From: Streptomyces parvulus
Lineage (GTDB): Bacteria; Actinomycetota; Actinomycetes; Streptomycetales; Streptomycetaceae
Reading direction: 5' to 3'
NCBI RefSeq assembly: GCF_014648855.1
Contig: NZ_BMRX01000008.1
Location: forward strand, 206,071 to 270,070
Length of the DNA stretch: 64,000 bases
Below the pieces are notes generated by a model. It did not search any database, was not told the DNA's origin, and saw only the letters and a list, made by a program, of their open reading frames with translations. Numbering within the stretch: position 1 is the stretch's first letter; each line of letters begins with the position of its first letter. Position numbers and translations under genes: made by a program. Positions 15,930 to 27,218 of this stretch are shown here, one piece after another.

Positions 15930-18104
15930 GTGAGGTGGCTTCGGGCCTTGGGGGAGGTCGTGCGGTCCGGGCTCTCGATCGAGGAGACGCGGCTGGAGCC
16001 TCTGCTCGCGCTACGCACGGCTGCGGGGGTCGGGCTGGTCATCGGGGCCGCGCTGTGGCTGGCCTCGCCTCCATTCGCCGCGTCCGCCGCCCTCGGTGCC
16101 TTCTCCGCGGGTACGGCCACCTTCCAGCGCACCTGGCGTCCGCGCAAGGTGATCGCGCTCGGCGCGGGCGCGGGCTTGGCGCTGAGTACCCTCGTGGGGT
16201 ACCTGGCGGCGGGGCGACTCGCGACGTTCCTCCCGCTGCTGGCCGTATGGGCCTTCGCCGCGGGGATGGCGTGGGCCCTCGGATCGACCGCTGGAATCGT
16301 CGCGGCGACGACGGTCGGCAGCATGCTGGTGACTGTCACCCTGCCCACGAGCCTCGGGCCGGCCCTTGAGCACGCCGGGGTCATCGCTCTCGGAGGCGTG
16401 GCGCAGGCCGTACTGATCCTGCTGTTCCCGGTCCGACGATGGGGGGCTCATCGCGACGCGCTCGCCGACGCGCTGGCCGCCGTGGCCGACTACGCCCGTC
16501 GGCTGCAACACGACCCGGCTGCCCCGTTCGACCCGGAGCCTCTCATGACGGCCCGGGACGCGGCCGCCGTGACGCCGTCGCAGGCCCGCACCCGGCCCCC
16601 CGCCCTCCACGGCCCCCGGGGCCTCGCCGAGCGCATCGTGCCGGTCGTCGCCGCGCTCGCCGACCCGGACGTCGGCGCTCCGGCGGAGGGGCCCGGGCGG
16701 GACCGCGCGCGGGAGCTGCTCAATGCGGCCGCTGACGTGCTGGACGCGGCCGCGCGTTCGATCCGCTGCGGCACTCCCACCGAGGTTCCGCCCCGGAGCA
16801 CGGACGTCCTGCGCGTCGACGGCCAGGGCGAGGTGCTGGAGGGGCCTGCCCGGCACACCGCAGAAGAGCTCGTGAGGCTGCTCGCCGAAGCGTTGGAGGT
16901 CGCCGCGGGCGCCGGCGCGTACGACAGGGCGTCTACATCGTCCGGCCCCGCGAGCGCCCGGTTCCTGGTGCGTCCGACCATGTTCCGGCTGCTCCCCGTT
17001 GTCGTCCGCGCGGTCCGCCGCGAGCTGCGCCGCGACTCGCCCGTGCTCCGGCACGCCGTCCGCCTGGCGGCGGTGGCCCCGCTCGGATATCTCATCGCTT
17101 CCCCGCTGCCCGTGGGCCACGGGTATTGGGCGCCCATCGCCTCGGTGATGGTGATGCGGCCGGACTTCCACCGGACGTACGCGCGTGCGGTGGGCCGCCT
17201 CGCCGGCACCCTGGTGGGGGTGGCCCTCGCCACCGGGATGGTGCGGGCCATCGGCCCCGACGCTCATCTGTTCGGTGCGCTCGCGGTGGTATCGGCGGCC
17301 CTGTCGTACACGCTGCTCCGTACCGGCTACGCGTATTCCCAGTGCTTCACTGCCGCCTATGTCGTCTTCCTGCTCGGCATGGGGGGCCATGCATGGGAGC
17401 AGACGGTCCCGGAGCGGGTGGTGCTCACCTTGATCGGCGGGGCCCTGGCGATGCTGGCGTACGTGGTGTTCCCCGCGTGGGAGACTCCCCGGCTCCCGGG
17501 GCGGCTCGCGGACTGGCTCGCCGCAAACGGCCGCTACGCGGCCGCGGTGCTCCGCGGCTACGCCGAACCGACCCGGGAGCATCGCGCCGACCTGCGCAGG
17601 GCCCTGCTGGCAAGCCGCGAGGCACGTGCCGCCTGGCAGGATGCCTACGACCAGGCGAGGCAAGAACCCGTCCGCCCCAGGGGCCTGACGTCCCGCGAGG
17701 CGGAGGATGCGCAGGAGGCGCTCAAGGGGTTCGACCGAGCGACGATGCTCATGGAGAGCCACCTCCCGGGGGCCGACAGTCGTTCCATCCCCGAGGCGGA
17801 GAGGTTCGCCGAGGCCCTGGAGGCGGAGACCGCCCAGGCGGCAGACGACATGCGTGAACACAGAAACCCGGACTGGGGGCACTTGGCGGAGGCGCTTCAC
17901 ACATGGGAGGGCGCCGCCGGGGAGCGAAGCCCGGTACTGCGGCGCGGTACGGAACTGCAGAAGAAGGCCCTGGACAATCTTGCGACGGCCGTGAGCCGCA
18001 CACCCCTGGAACGGGACGTCGGCTCTGCTCGCGAGGAACAACGGGTGCGCGCGGCTCTGGCCGCGGAGGGTGACGGATCAGGACCCGCCCGCGGAGGCGG
18101 GTAA
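15930..18104 (+). CDS. FUSC family exporter-like membrane protein
   Basis: This ~724-residue protein has two clusters of membrane helices, residues ~30-180 and ~385-530, each followed by a soluble helical region. The second cluster contains the FUSC motif region YWAPIASVMVMRPDFHRTYARAVGRL. Family members (AaeB, YccS, FusC) are linked to efflux of aromatic acids or fusaric acid. The GTG at 15930 is chosen because the conserved part begins just after it; its ribosome site is weak and the frame is open from 15831. It follows the membrane protein after 132 bp and converges on the PucR gene. Confidence 0.82.
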   Translation: MRWLRALGEVVRSGLSIEETRLEPLLALRTAAGVGLVIGAALWLASPPFAASAALGAFSAGTATFQRTWRPRKVIALGAGAGLALSTLVGYLAAGRLATFLPLLAVWAFAAGMAWALGSTAGIVAATTVGSMLVTVTLPTSLGPALEHAGVIALGGVAQAVLILLFPVRRWGAHRDALADALAAVADYARRLQHDPAAPFDPEPLMTARDAAAVTPSQARTRPPALHGPRGLAERIVPVVAALADPDVGAPAEGPGRDRARELLNAAADVLDAAARSIRCGTPTEVPPRSTDVLRVDGQGEVLEGPARHTAEELVRLLAEALEVAAGAGAYDRASTSSGPASARFLVRPTMFRLLPVVVRAVRRELRRDSPVLRHAVRLAAVAPLGYLIASPLPVGHGYWAPIASVMVMRPDFHRTYARAVGRLAGTLVGVALATGMVRAIGPDAHLFGALAVVSAALSYTLLRTGYAYSQCFTAAYVVFLLGMGGHAWEQTVPERVVLTLIGGALAMLAYVVFPAWETPRLPGRLADWLAANGRYAAAVLRGYAEPTREHRADLRRALLASREARAAWQDAYDQARQEPVRPRGLTSREAEDAQEALKGFDRATMLMESHLPGADSRSIPEAERFAEALEAETAQAADDMREHRNPDWGHLAEALHTWEGAAGERSPVLRRGTELQKKALDNLATAVSRTPLERDVGSAREEQRVRAALAAEGDGSGPARGGG

Positions 18105-18139
18105 GGGTTTCGGCGTCGAGCAGCGCGGCGTCCCCCGAG

Positions 18140-19921
18140 TCAGCCGGATCCGCCCAGCACGATCTTCCACACGCGGGTCGCCACCTGGAGGTTGAGCCGG
18201 TCCTCGACGTTCGCGAGGTCGTTGCCGCTAATGTCACGGATTCGCTGCAGACGATAGCGCAGCGTGCTTCGGTGGATCGCGAGGGACGCGGCGGTCTCGT
18301 CGTAGTTGCCGCCGCAGTCGAAGTACCGGGTCAGGGTGTCCACCATGGTCGCGTGGTGCCGGGAGTCGTACTCGATGAGCTGCCCGATCCACTCGTGGAC
18401 GAACGCCTCCAACTGCTGGTGGTCGTTGCCGGGGCCGAGGATGCGGTAGAGGCCGAGCTCGTCGAAGAACGTCGTGCCGTAGCCCTCGCGGGACTGGCGG
18501 CGCACCTCCAGGGCACGCTGTGCCTCCTGATAACCCCGGGGAATGCCGTTCGGGGAGTCGCACGGGGCGCTCACCCCGATTGCCCCTGAACGTGTCCCCG
18601 TCTCCACGGTGAGCGCCTCGTACAGCGCGCGGGCGCGCGGCCTGGCGTCGGCGACCAGGACCACGTGATCGGAGCGCCGGGTCAGCAGCGAGCGCATGCC
18701 CTGGGCGGCGGCCGCCCGGCCCACGGTCTCCGCGAAGGAGTCGTCCACGGTGCGCTTGGACCACTGCACCACGACGATGTAGTGACTGCGGTGCAGGTCG
18801 TGGCCGATAGCCTCGGAGCGGGCGTAGGCGCTAGCCGTGTCCGTCCCGACCAGGAGGTCATCGGCCAGCTCACGGCGCAGTCCCAGCTCGACTTCGGCAA
18901 GGTTGCGCAGGTGCGCCAGCTCAAGGGCGAGTGACGTGGCGGCGTTTTCCAGCGCGAGCACGGTGTGCTCGTCCGCCTCGCCGCCGGCGTCGAGCAGGGC
19001 GAGCACGCCCAGGATCTCGCCGTGCCGGCGGACCAGGATGATCAGCCGGTCCTCTATCCGCACCGGTCCGGCCTCCCGTGCGACGGCGTGCAGCATCTCG
19101 TCCTGACGCACGGGGTCCGGTTCCGGATAGGGGTCGGGCCGGTTCGGGCCGCTCCAGGACCTCAACCGACCGAACCGGTCCTCGACCAGCGCGGGGAACC
19201 CGGTGAGGCCGTGGAGCGCCCGCGTGACCGCTTCTTCTCCGCCGCCCGTGTCGGCGACGTCGGTGAGGAGCGTGTGCACGGCCCGCTGGTACCGCTGCTC
19301 GGCCACGACCGAGATGAGCTGTCGCTGAAGGGCGAGGCGTTCCTCCCTCACCCGGTGGAGCTCCACCGCCTGGTCACTCAGGCGGCGGTGTGCAAAAGCG
19401 AGCGACAGAGCGGCGGCGGTGTACCGGACGAGCGTGCTCAGCAGGAATCGTTCTGCCTCGGTGGGCTCGGAATCGGACGTCACCACGAGGTAACCGTGCA
19501 GTCGCTGCAGTCCGCGCAGCCCGAGGGCGCGGCCCCAGGGCCTGTCGGGTACGGTCACCGGCCCGTCCTGGCCGGCCAGCTCCCGCACTCTCTGGTCCAC
19601 CGCCGAGGCGTGATTCCGTCCGTTGGCCGGAGCCGGAAACAGATCACCACCCCTTTCGACGAATCCGGCCTCGGCTCTGTAGGCCCCTACGGCCTCCACG
19701 TGGGCCATGGCCAGCCCGAGGATCTCAGCTTCGTCCAGGGTGTCGAGCAGAGCGTAGGAGAGCGCCGCCAGGTCGTTGAGGGCACGGTCGAACTGGCCGG
19801 GCGATGGTGGCCGGCCCGCCGCCGGGGCGGCCGCGGGAGCCAGCCCGGCGCCGCCCCGTGGGAGATCGTTCTCCCGGTCGGGGCCGCTGGAGTACGGATC
19901 CTGCACCCGGCTGCCGGCCAT
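18140..19921 (-). CDS. PucR/CdaR family transcriptional regulator
   Basis: This 593-residue protein has a GAF-like sensor region (~residues 45-330, including AAALSLAFAHRRLSDQAVEL and a second sensor-like block around 270-330), a CdaR GGDEF-like domain (~345-480) and a C-terminal PucR HTH (TLTRYFDCGGNYDETAASL, then AIHRSTLRYRLQRI). Such regulators often activate adjacent genes in response to a small molecule. It is divergent from dnaK with a 320-bp shared region containing a perfect inverted repeat, making it the likely local regulator of the cassette. ATG 19921 is used; the frame extends to 20044 across the intergenic repeat. Confidence 0.82.
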   Translation of the reverse strand: MAGSRVQDPYSSGPDRENDLPRGGAGLAPAAAPAAGRPPSPGQFDRALNDLAALSYALLDTLDEAEILGLAMAHVEAVGAYRAEAGFVERGGDLFPAPANGRNHASAVDQRVRELAGQDGPVTVPDRPWGRALGLRGLQRLHGYLVVTSDSEPTEAERFLLSTLVRYTAAALSLAFAHRRLSDQAVELHRVREERLALQRQLISVVAEQRYQRAVHTLLTDVADTGGGEEAVTRALHGLTGFPALVEDRFGRLRSWSGPNRPDPYPEPDPVRQDEMLHAVAREAGPVRIEDRLIILVRRHGEILGVLALLDAGGEADEHTVLALENAATSLALELAHLRNLAEVELGLRRELADDLLVGTDTASAYARSEAIGHDLHRSHYIVVVQWSKRTVDDSFAETVGRAAAAQGMRSLLTRRSDHVVLVADARPRARALYEALTVETGTRSGAIGVSAPCDSPNGIPRGYQEAQRALEVRRQSREGYGTTFFDELGLYRILGPGNDHQQLEAFVHEWIGQLIEYDSRHHATMVDTLTRYFDCGGNYDETAASLAIHRSTLRYRLQRIRDISGNDLANVEDRLNLQVATRVWKIVLGGSG

Positions 19922-20005
19922 GGGATGGCTCCGTCCGCCCGAGCCGTCGGTGGACGAGCTGACGGGTACCCGTCCACAAGCCGACTCATTCGAGATACAC
20001 GACTT

Positions 20006-20028
20006 GCACCGTCTTGTGCCGACGGTGC
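20006..20028. promoter_or_regulatory. Inverted repeat GCACCGTC-N7-GACGGTGC upstream of dnaK
   Basis: This perfect 8-bp inverted repeat with a 7-nt spacer lies in the divergent region between the PucR gene and dnaK, 85 bp upstream of the PucR start and 213 bp upstream of dnaK. The 8-7-8 geometry resembles that of heat-shock operators such as HAIR, but the sequence is different. It may bind PucR or the MerR-like protein of the operon, or form an RNA hairpin. Confidence 0.55.
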
Positions 20029-20241
20029 GAACGGCCGCGGGCAATCTCGACTCGCCAGGAGCAGGCGTGCTCCTTCTCGTCTCACCACCCTGGGGTGTGT
20101 CCGAGAACCTCCGTCCACACCGGCGGCAAGAGTTGGGCGATGCCCGAGGAGCCCGCCCTGCAGGTCAGGAGGTTCCGGTCGTAAGTGAACCCACGCGATC
20201 CGGTGAGTCGGCGCGGGCCGCCAGAGCAGGAGGAGATCCTC

Positions 20242-22137
<1,896 letters not shown>

Positions 22138-22145
22138 GGCACGCC

Positions 22146-22754
22146 ATGCCCACCCAGCCGAACGAACCCGACCGCGCCGCGTCGGACCCGGCCGAACCGG
22201 CTCCGGAAGCCGTACGACCGTCGCACGGGGACGTGCCGCGTCCGGACCCGGCGCCCGGGCCGGAAGCGGCGCACGACGCGTCGGAACCCGACACCGCCGG
22301 CCCCGAGCCCGCCGACGACGAATACGCGGCCGCGGTCCAGGAACTCGAAGACCGCTGGCGGCGCGCCCTCGCCGACCTCGACAACCTCCGCAAGCGTCAC
22401 GCCAGGGAGCTGGAACGGGAACGAGCCGCGGAACGGTCCCGCACCGCAGCCGCCTTCCTCCCCGTCATCGACAACCTCGAACTCGCCCTGAACCATTCCG
22501 ACGCCGCCCCCGGCGCGATCGTGGAGGGCATCCGGGCGGTCCGCGACCAGGCCGTGAACGTCCTCGAACTGCTGGGCTACCCACGACACGCGGAGACCGG
22601 CGTCGCCTTCGACCCGGCCCGGCACGAGGTGGTCGGGGTCGTCCAGGACCCCGACGCCCCGCCGGGCACCGTCGTCGAGGTACTGCGCCCGGGCTACGGG
22701 GACGGTGAACGGCAGCTCAGGGCCGCCGCCGTGACTGTCGCGAAGCGGGAGTGA
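22146..22754 (+). CDS. grpE: Nucleotide exchange factor GrpE, island copy
   Basis: This 202-residue protein has a disordered acidic/Pro-rich N-terminus (~60 residues), a coiled-coil segment (ELEDRWRRALADLDNLRKRH) and the C-terminal beta domain (GVAFDPARHEVVGVVQ). It accelerates ADP release from DnaK. It begins 8 bp after dnaK and precedes dnaJ by 6 bp, so it is in one operon with them. Confidence 0.93.
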   Translation: MPTQPNEPDRAASDPAEPAPEAVRPSHGDVPRPDPAPGPEAAHDASEPDTAGPEPADDEYAAAVQELEDRWRRALADLDNLRKRHARELERERAAERSRTAAAFLPVIDNLELALNHSDAAPGAIVEGIRAVRDQAVNVLELLGYPRHAETGVAFDPARHEVVGVVQDPDAPPGTVVEVLRPGYGDGERQLRAAAVTVAKRE

Positions 22755-22760
22755 CCGGTC

Positions 22761-23714
22761 ATGGCACGGGACTTCTACGAGGTGCTGGGCGTGTCGCGGA
22801 CCGCGAGCCAGGACGAGATCCAGCAGGCGTACCGCAAGCTCGCCCGCCGGTACCACCCCGATGTCAACAATGACCCGGGGGCGGAGGAACGCTTCAAGGA
22901 CCTCAACGAGGCGTACAGCGTCCTCTCGGATCCGAAGACCCGGGCCCGATACGACCGCTTCGGCGAGGACTTCCGCAAGATCCCCGAGGACTTCGACGAA
23001 AGGGTCGCGGCCGGAGCGGGTGGCGGGTTCCGCACAGGGAGGACCGCGGGTACGGGCGGCCCCCGCGTCCGGTACGCCTCCGGTTTCGGCGACGACTTCG
23101 CGGGAGAGGGTGTCGACATCGAGGACCTGCTGGGCTCGCTCTTCGGAGCGGGCGCGGCCCCCGGCGGTGTACCGGGCGCCGACCAGGAGGCCGAGCTGCC
23201 GCTCACCGTCGAGGAGGCGTACAGGGGCGGCCGCCGCACCGTCACGCTCGCCGGCCACGCAGGACAGCCGCGGCGGTACGACGTCGACGTGCCGCCGGGC
23301 GTCACCGATGGGCAGCGCATCCGGCTGGCGGGCGAGGGCGGCCGAGGCAGTGGCGATGCCCCGGGGGGCGACCTGTACCTGCGGGTGCGCGTCCAGCCCC
23401 ACCCCCAGTTCCGGCTGGAAGGCCGAGACGTGTACGTGCAACTTCCAGTCGCCCCGTGGGAGGCGGCTCTGGGCGCGACCGTGCCGGTGCCCACCCCCAG
23501 CGGTGGCACGGCCAAGGTCACGGTGCCGGCGGGCTCGTCCAGCGGCCGACGGCTGCGACTGCGCGGTGAGGGCATGCCCAATCCGCGCGGCGCCGGCGGT
23601 GACCTGTACGCCGAAGTCCGTGTCATGGTGCCGCCCACCCTCGGCGACCGGGAGCGCGAACTGTTCGAGGAGCTCGCCGCCACCTCTTCCTTCGACCCCA
23701 GGAGGACACGATGA
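22761..23714 (+). CDS. DnaJ/CbpA-type J-domain co-chaperone
   Basis: This 317-residue protein has a J-domain at 1-68 with HPD (RRYHPDVNNDPGAEERF), a Gly/Phe-rich linker to ~130 and two C-terminal beta domains (~140-305). The four CxxCxGxG zinc motifs of true DnaJ are absent, so it is a type II CbpA-like co-chaperone. It would deliver substrates to the DnaK encoded upstream. It overlaps the following MerR-like gene by 4 bp (ATGA). The pairing recalls the CbpA-CbpM system. Confidence 0.93.
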   Translation: MARDFYEVLGVSRTASQDEIQQAYRKLARRYHPDVNNDPGAEERFKDLNEAYSVLSDPKTRARYDRFGEDFRKIPEDFDERVAAGAGGGFRTGRTAGTGGPRVRYASGFGDDFAGEGVDIEDLLGSLFGAGAAPGGVPGADQEAELPLTVEEAYRGGRRTVTLAGHAGQPRRYDVDVPPGVTDGQRIRLAGEGGRGSGDAPGGDLYLRVRVQPHPQFRLEGRDVYVQLPVAPWEAALGATVPVPTPSGGTAKVTVPAGSSSGRRLRLRGEGMPNPRGAGGDLYAEVRVMVPPTLGDRERELFEELAATSSFDPRRTR

Positions 23715-24118
23715 AAGACCGACCCGAGAGAGCGGCAGGCCCCGTCCGTACCGGGCTGGGCGACCGCCCGGCACGGACGCACGCCGACGTGACCGCCTCC
23801 ACGGCTGTCCGGTTCGCACTCGTGCCCGCACCTAGGCTCTCCCTGGACGCCGTGGCCCGCCGCTCGGGCCTCCACCCCGATCTCGTCCGCCGGTTCGTCG
23901 CCCTGGGGCTGGTAGACGCCGAACGCGACGCCGCGGGACAGCTGGTGTTCGACCCCACCGCCCCGGCGGTACTCGCCCGCATCCAGCGGCTGCGCGCCGG
24001 ACTCTGCCTCAACTACGCGGCCATCGGCCTGGTGCTCGACCTGCTCGACCGCATCAGCCTGCTCGAATCCGCCCTGCGCGTCCGCGGCACGAGGAGTGAA
24101 ACACCCCCATGGACATGA
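23711..24118 (+). CDS. MerR-like/CbpM-type chaperone modulator
   Basis: This 135-residue protein has a disordered ~40-residue N-terminus and then a MerR-like HTH (LSLDAVARRSGLHPDLVRRF) and helical part (LRAGLCLNYAAIGLVLDLLDRI). CbpM proteins share this fold and inhibit CbpA; HspR of the core dnaK operon is a related repressor. The place after the J-protein suits either role. It lacks the long C-terminal tail of HspR. It overlaps dnaJ by 4 bp and clpB by 10 bp. Confidence 0.78.
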   Translation: MKDRPERAAGPVRTGLGDRPARTHADVTASTAVRFALVPAPRLSLDAVARRSGLHPDLVRRFVALGLVDAERDAAGQLVFDPTAPAVLARIQRLRAGLCLNYAAIGLVLDLLDRISLLESALRVRGTRSETPPWT

Positions 24119-26751
24119 ACCGTCTCACCCAGAAATCCCAGGAAGCCCTCCAGGAGGCCCAGACCGCGGCCGCCCGCATGGGACAGACCGAGGTCGACGG
24201 GGAACACCTGCTGCTCGCGCTTCTCGACCAGGAGGACGGTCTGATCCCGCGGTTGCTGCAGCACGCCGGCGCCGAGCCGAACGAACTGCGCGAGGCCGTG
24301 CGCGACGAACTCTCGCGCCGCCCGCGGGTCACCGGTCCCGGCGCGGCACCCGGCCAGGTCTTCGTCACCCAGCGCCTCGCCGGCCTGCTCGACACCGCAG
24401 AACAGGAGGCCAAGCGCCTCAAGGACGAGTACGTTTCCGTGGAACACCTCCTGCTCGCCCTGGCCGGGGAGGGCTCCTCGACCGCCGCCGGACGACTGCT
24501 CGGCCGGGTCGGCATCACGACGGACTCGTTCCTGGGCGCGCTCACCCAGGTGCGCGGTAACCAGCGCGTCACCTCCGCCAACCCGGAAGTGGCCTACGAG
24601 GCCCTGGAAAAGTACGGCCGCGATCTGGTGGCCGAGGCCAGGGACGGCAGGCTCGACCCGGTCATCGGCCGGGACTCCGAGATCCGCCGCGTCACCCAGA
24701 TACTCAGCCGCAAATCCAAGAACAACCCCGTCCTGATCGGCGACCCCGGCGTCGGCAAGACCGCCATCGTCGAGGGCCTCGCCCAGCGCATCGTCCGCGG
24801 TGACGTACCGGAAGGACTCCGCGACAAGATCGTCTTCGCCCTCGATATGGGTTCCCTGGTCGCCGGCGCCAAGTACCGCGGCGAGTTCGAGGAACGCCTG
24901 AAGGCCGTGCTCAGCGAGGTCAAGGCCGCCGAAGGAAACATCCTGCTCTTCGTCGACGAACTGCACACCGTCGTCGGCGCGGGCGCCGCCGAAGGGGCCA
25001 TGGACGCGGGCAACATGCTCAAGCCGATGCTCGCCCGCGGCGAACTGCACATGATCGGCGCGACCACACTCGACGAGTACCGCCGGCACATCGAGAAGGA
25101 CGCCGCCCTCGAACGCCGTTTCCAGCAGGTCCTGGTGGACGAGCCCAGCGTCGAGGACACCATCTCCATCCTGCGCGGACTGCGGGAACGCCTGGAGGTC
25201 TTCCACGGCGTCAAGATTCAGGACACCGCACTGGTCTCCGCGGCCACCCTGAGCCACCGGTACATCACCGACCGGTTCCTGCCCGACAAGGCCATCGACC
25301 TCGTCGACGAGGCGTGCGCCCGGCTGCGTACCGAGATCGACTCGATGCCCGCCGAACTCGACGAGATCACCCGCCGCGTCACCCGCCTGGAGATCGAGGA
25401 GGCCGCCCTCTCGAAGGAGACCGACCCCGCCAGCGAAGCCCGCCTGGAGGAACTGCGCAAGGAGCTGGCCGACCTGCGCGGCGAGGCCGACGCCAAGCAC
25501 GCCCAGTGGGAGGCCGAACGGCAGGCCATCCGCCGTGTGCAGGAACTGCGCCAGGAACTGGAGCAGGTCCGCCACGAGGCGGAGGAGGCCGAGCGCGCCT
25601 ACGACCTCAACCGCGCCGCCGAACTCCGCTACGGCCGCCTCCAGGACCTGGAGCGCCGGCTCGCCGCCGAGGAGGAGCAGCTGGCTTCCAAGCAAGGGGA
25701 GAACCGGCTGCTGCGCGAGGTCGTCACCGAGGAGGAGATCTCCGAGATCGTCGCCGCCTGGACAGGCATCCCCGTAGCCCGCCTTCAGGAGGGGGAACGG
25801 GAGAAACTGCTGCGTCTCGACGAGATCCTGCGCGAGCGCGTCATCGGCCAGGACGAGGCCGTCAAGCTCGTCGCCGACGCCATCATCCGCGCCCGCTCCG
25901 GCATCCGCGACCCGCGCCGCCCCATCGGCTCGTTCGTCTTCCTCGGCCCCACCGGCGTGGGGAAGACCGAGCTGGCCAAGACCCTCGCCCGGGCTCTGTT
26001 CGACTCCGAGGAGAACATGGTCCGCCTCGACATGAGCGAGTACCAGGAACGGCACACCGTAAGCCGGCTCATGGGCGCACCGCCCGGATACGTCGGCTAC
26101 GAGGAGGGCGGGCAGCTCACCGAGGCCGTACGCCGCAAGCCGTACTCCGTCGTGCTGTTCGACGAGATCGAGAAGGCGCACACCGATGTCTTCAACACGC
26201 TGCTGCAGGTCCTCGACGACGGCCGCATCACCGACGCTCAGGGCCGTACCGTCGACTTCCGCAACACCGTGATCATCATGACGTCCAACATCGGCTCCGA
26301 GCACCTCCTCGACGGCGTCACCGCCGACGGGGAGATCAAGCCGGACGCCCGCGCCTTGGTCATGGGGGAACTCCGCGGGCACTTCCGCCCGGAGTTCCTC
26401 AACCGCGTCGACGACATCGTGCTGTTCAAGCCCCTCGGCGAGCGCCAGATCGAGCGGATCGTGGAGCTGCAGTTCGACGAACTGCGACAGCGGCTCGCCG
26501 AACGCCGCATCGACGTCGAACTCACCGATCGGGCGCGTGAGGCGATCGCCCATCAGGGCTACGACCCCGTGTACGGGGCGCGGCCCCTGCGCCGTTACAT
26601 CTCCCACGAGGTGGAGACCCTGGTCGGGCGCGCCCTTCTGCGCGGCGACGTTCAGGACGGCGCGACGGTCCGCGTGGACAGCGAGAACGGGGAACTGGTG
26701 GTCACCTACGACCAGCCGGACGCCGCCGCCCGGGAAGCGAGGGCCGCGTGA
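24109..26751 (+). CDS. clpB: ATP-dependent disaggregase ClpB, island copy
   Basis: This 880-residue Hsp100 has the full ClpB plan: a double Clp N-domain (1-145), AAA1 with Walker A GDPGVGKT near 211 and LLFVDELHT near 282, a long coiled-coil middle domain (~410-530, required for DnaK cooperation), and AAA2 with GPTGVGKT near 612, pore loop GYVGYEEGG and the C-terminal D2-small domain. With DnaK/GrpE/CbpA it dissolves aggregates. ATG 24109 overlaps the MerR-like gene; ATG 24115 is an alternative. The stop overlaps the next GTG start. Confidence 0.96.
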   Translation: MDMNRLTQKSQEALQEAQTAAARMGQTEVDGEHLLLALLDQEDGLIPRLLQHAGAEPNELREAVRDELSRRPRVTGPGAAPGQVFVTQRLAGLLDTAEQEAKRLKDEYVSVEHLLLALAGEGSSTAAGRLLGRVGITTDSFLGALTQVRGNQRVTSANPEVAYEALEKYGRDLVAEARDGRLDPVIGRDSEIRRVTQILSRKSKNNPVLIGDPGVGKTAIVEGLAQRIVRGDVPEGLRDKIVFALDMGSLVAGAKYRGEFEERLKAVLSEVKAAEGNILLFVDELHTVVGAGAAEGAMDAGNMLKPMLARGELHMIGATTLDEYRRHIEKDAALERRFQQVLVDEPSVEDTISILRGLRERLEVFHGVKIQDTALVSAATLSHRYITDRFLPDKAIDLVDEACARLRTEIDSMPAELDEITRRVTRLEIEEAALSKETDPASEARLEELRKELADLRGEADAKHAQWEAERQAIRRVQELRQELEQVRHEAEEAERAYDLNRAAELRYGRLQDLERRLAAEEEQLASKQGENRLLREVVTEEEISEIVAAWTGIPVARLQEGEREKLLRLDEILRERVIGQDEAVKLVADAIIRARSGIRDPRRPIGSFVFLGPTGVGKTELAKTLARALFDSEENMVRLDMSEYQERHTVSRLMGAPPGYVGYEEGGQLTEAVRRKPYSVVLFDEIEKAHTDVFNTLLQVLDDGRITDAQGRTVDFRNTVIIMTSNIGSEHLLDGVTADGEIKPDARALVMGELRGHFRPEFLNRVDDIVLFKPLGERQIERIVELQFDELRQRLAERRIDVELTDRAREAIAHQGYDPVYGARPLRRYISHEVETLVGRALLRGDVQDGATVRVDSENGELVVTYDQPDAAAREARAA

Positions 26752-27218
26752 ACACCAGCCGGACGACGACGGTGACCTGCCCGCACTGCGAGCGCGAGAA
26801 CCGGATTCCCGTGACCGCCGAGGGACGCCCCAGGTGCGGCCACTGCAAGCAGTACCTGCCCTGGATCGTCGACGCGGGCGACGGCGACTTCCGCGAGGTC
26901 GTCGAGCAGGCCACGGTGCCCGTCGTCGTCGATCTCTGGGCCACCTGGTGCGGCCCCTGCCGCATGGTCAGCCCCGCCCTCGAACAAGTAGCTCGCGACC
27001 TTGCCGGACGGATCAAGCTCGCCAAGGTCGACGTCGACAAGAACCCACTGCTCAGCCAGCGATTCGAGGTGCAGGCGGTGCCCACACTGCTTGTCCTCGA
27101 CCGAGGGGAGACGGTCGCCCGACAGGCCGGCGCGGCACCCGCGCACGTCCTGCGGGATTGGGTCGAACAGGCCATGGCAGGCCGACCGGACCGACGAGAA
27201 AGCAGAGGTGATCGGTGA
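26748..27218 (+). CDS. Thioredoxin 2-like protein with N-terminal zinc ribbon
   Basis: This 156-residue protein has an N-terminal zinc ribbon (CPHC at residues 11-14 and CGHC near 30) followed by a thioredoxin fold with active site WATWCGPCRM near residues 63-72 and the cis-Pro loop VQAVPTLLVL. Architecture equals TrxC (thioredoxin 2), which tolerates oxidants and heat and has holdase activity in E. coli. It starts at a GTG overlapping the clpB stop (GTGA) and runs into hsp20 (TGATG), so expression is tightly coupled to the disaggregase. Confidence 0.93.
   Translation: MNTSRTTTVTCPHCERENRIPVTAEGRPRCGHCKQYLPWIVDAGDGDFREVVEQATVPVVVDLWATWCGPCRMVSPALEQVARDLAGRIKLAKVDVDKNPLLSQRFEVQAVPTLLVLDRGETVARQAGAAPAHVLRDWVEQAMAGRPDRRESRGDR

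Noticed and set aside
19922..20241. HAIR (HspR operator) upstream of the island dnaK
   Set aside because: No sequence close to CTTGAGT-N7-ACTCAAG was found; only the unrelated GCACCGTC repeat is present.
24013..26607. 864-codon antisense frame over clpB
   Set aside because: Its composition is that of a reverse-strand shadow and clpB is unmistakable on the other strand.
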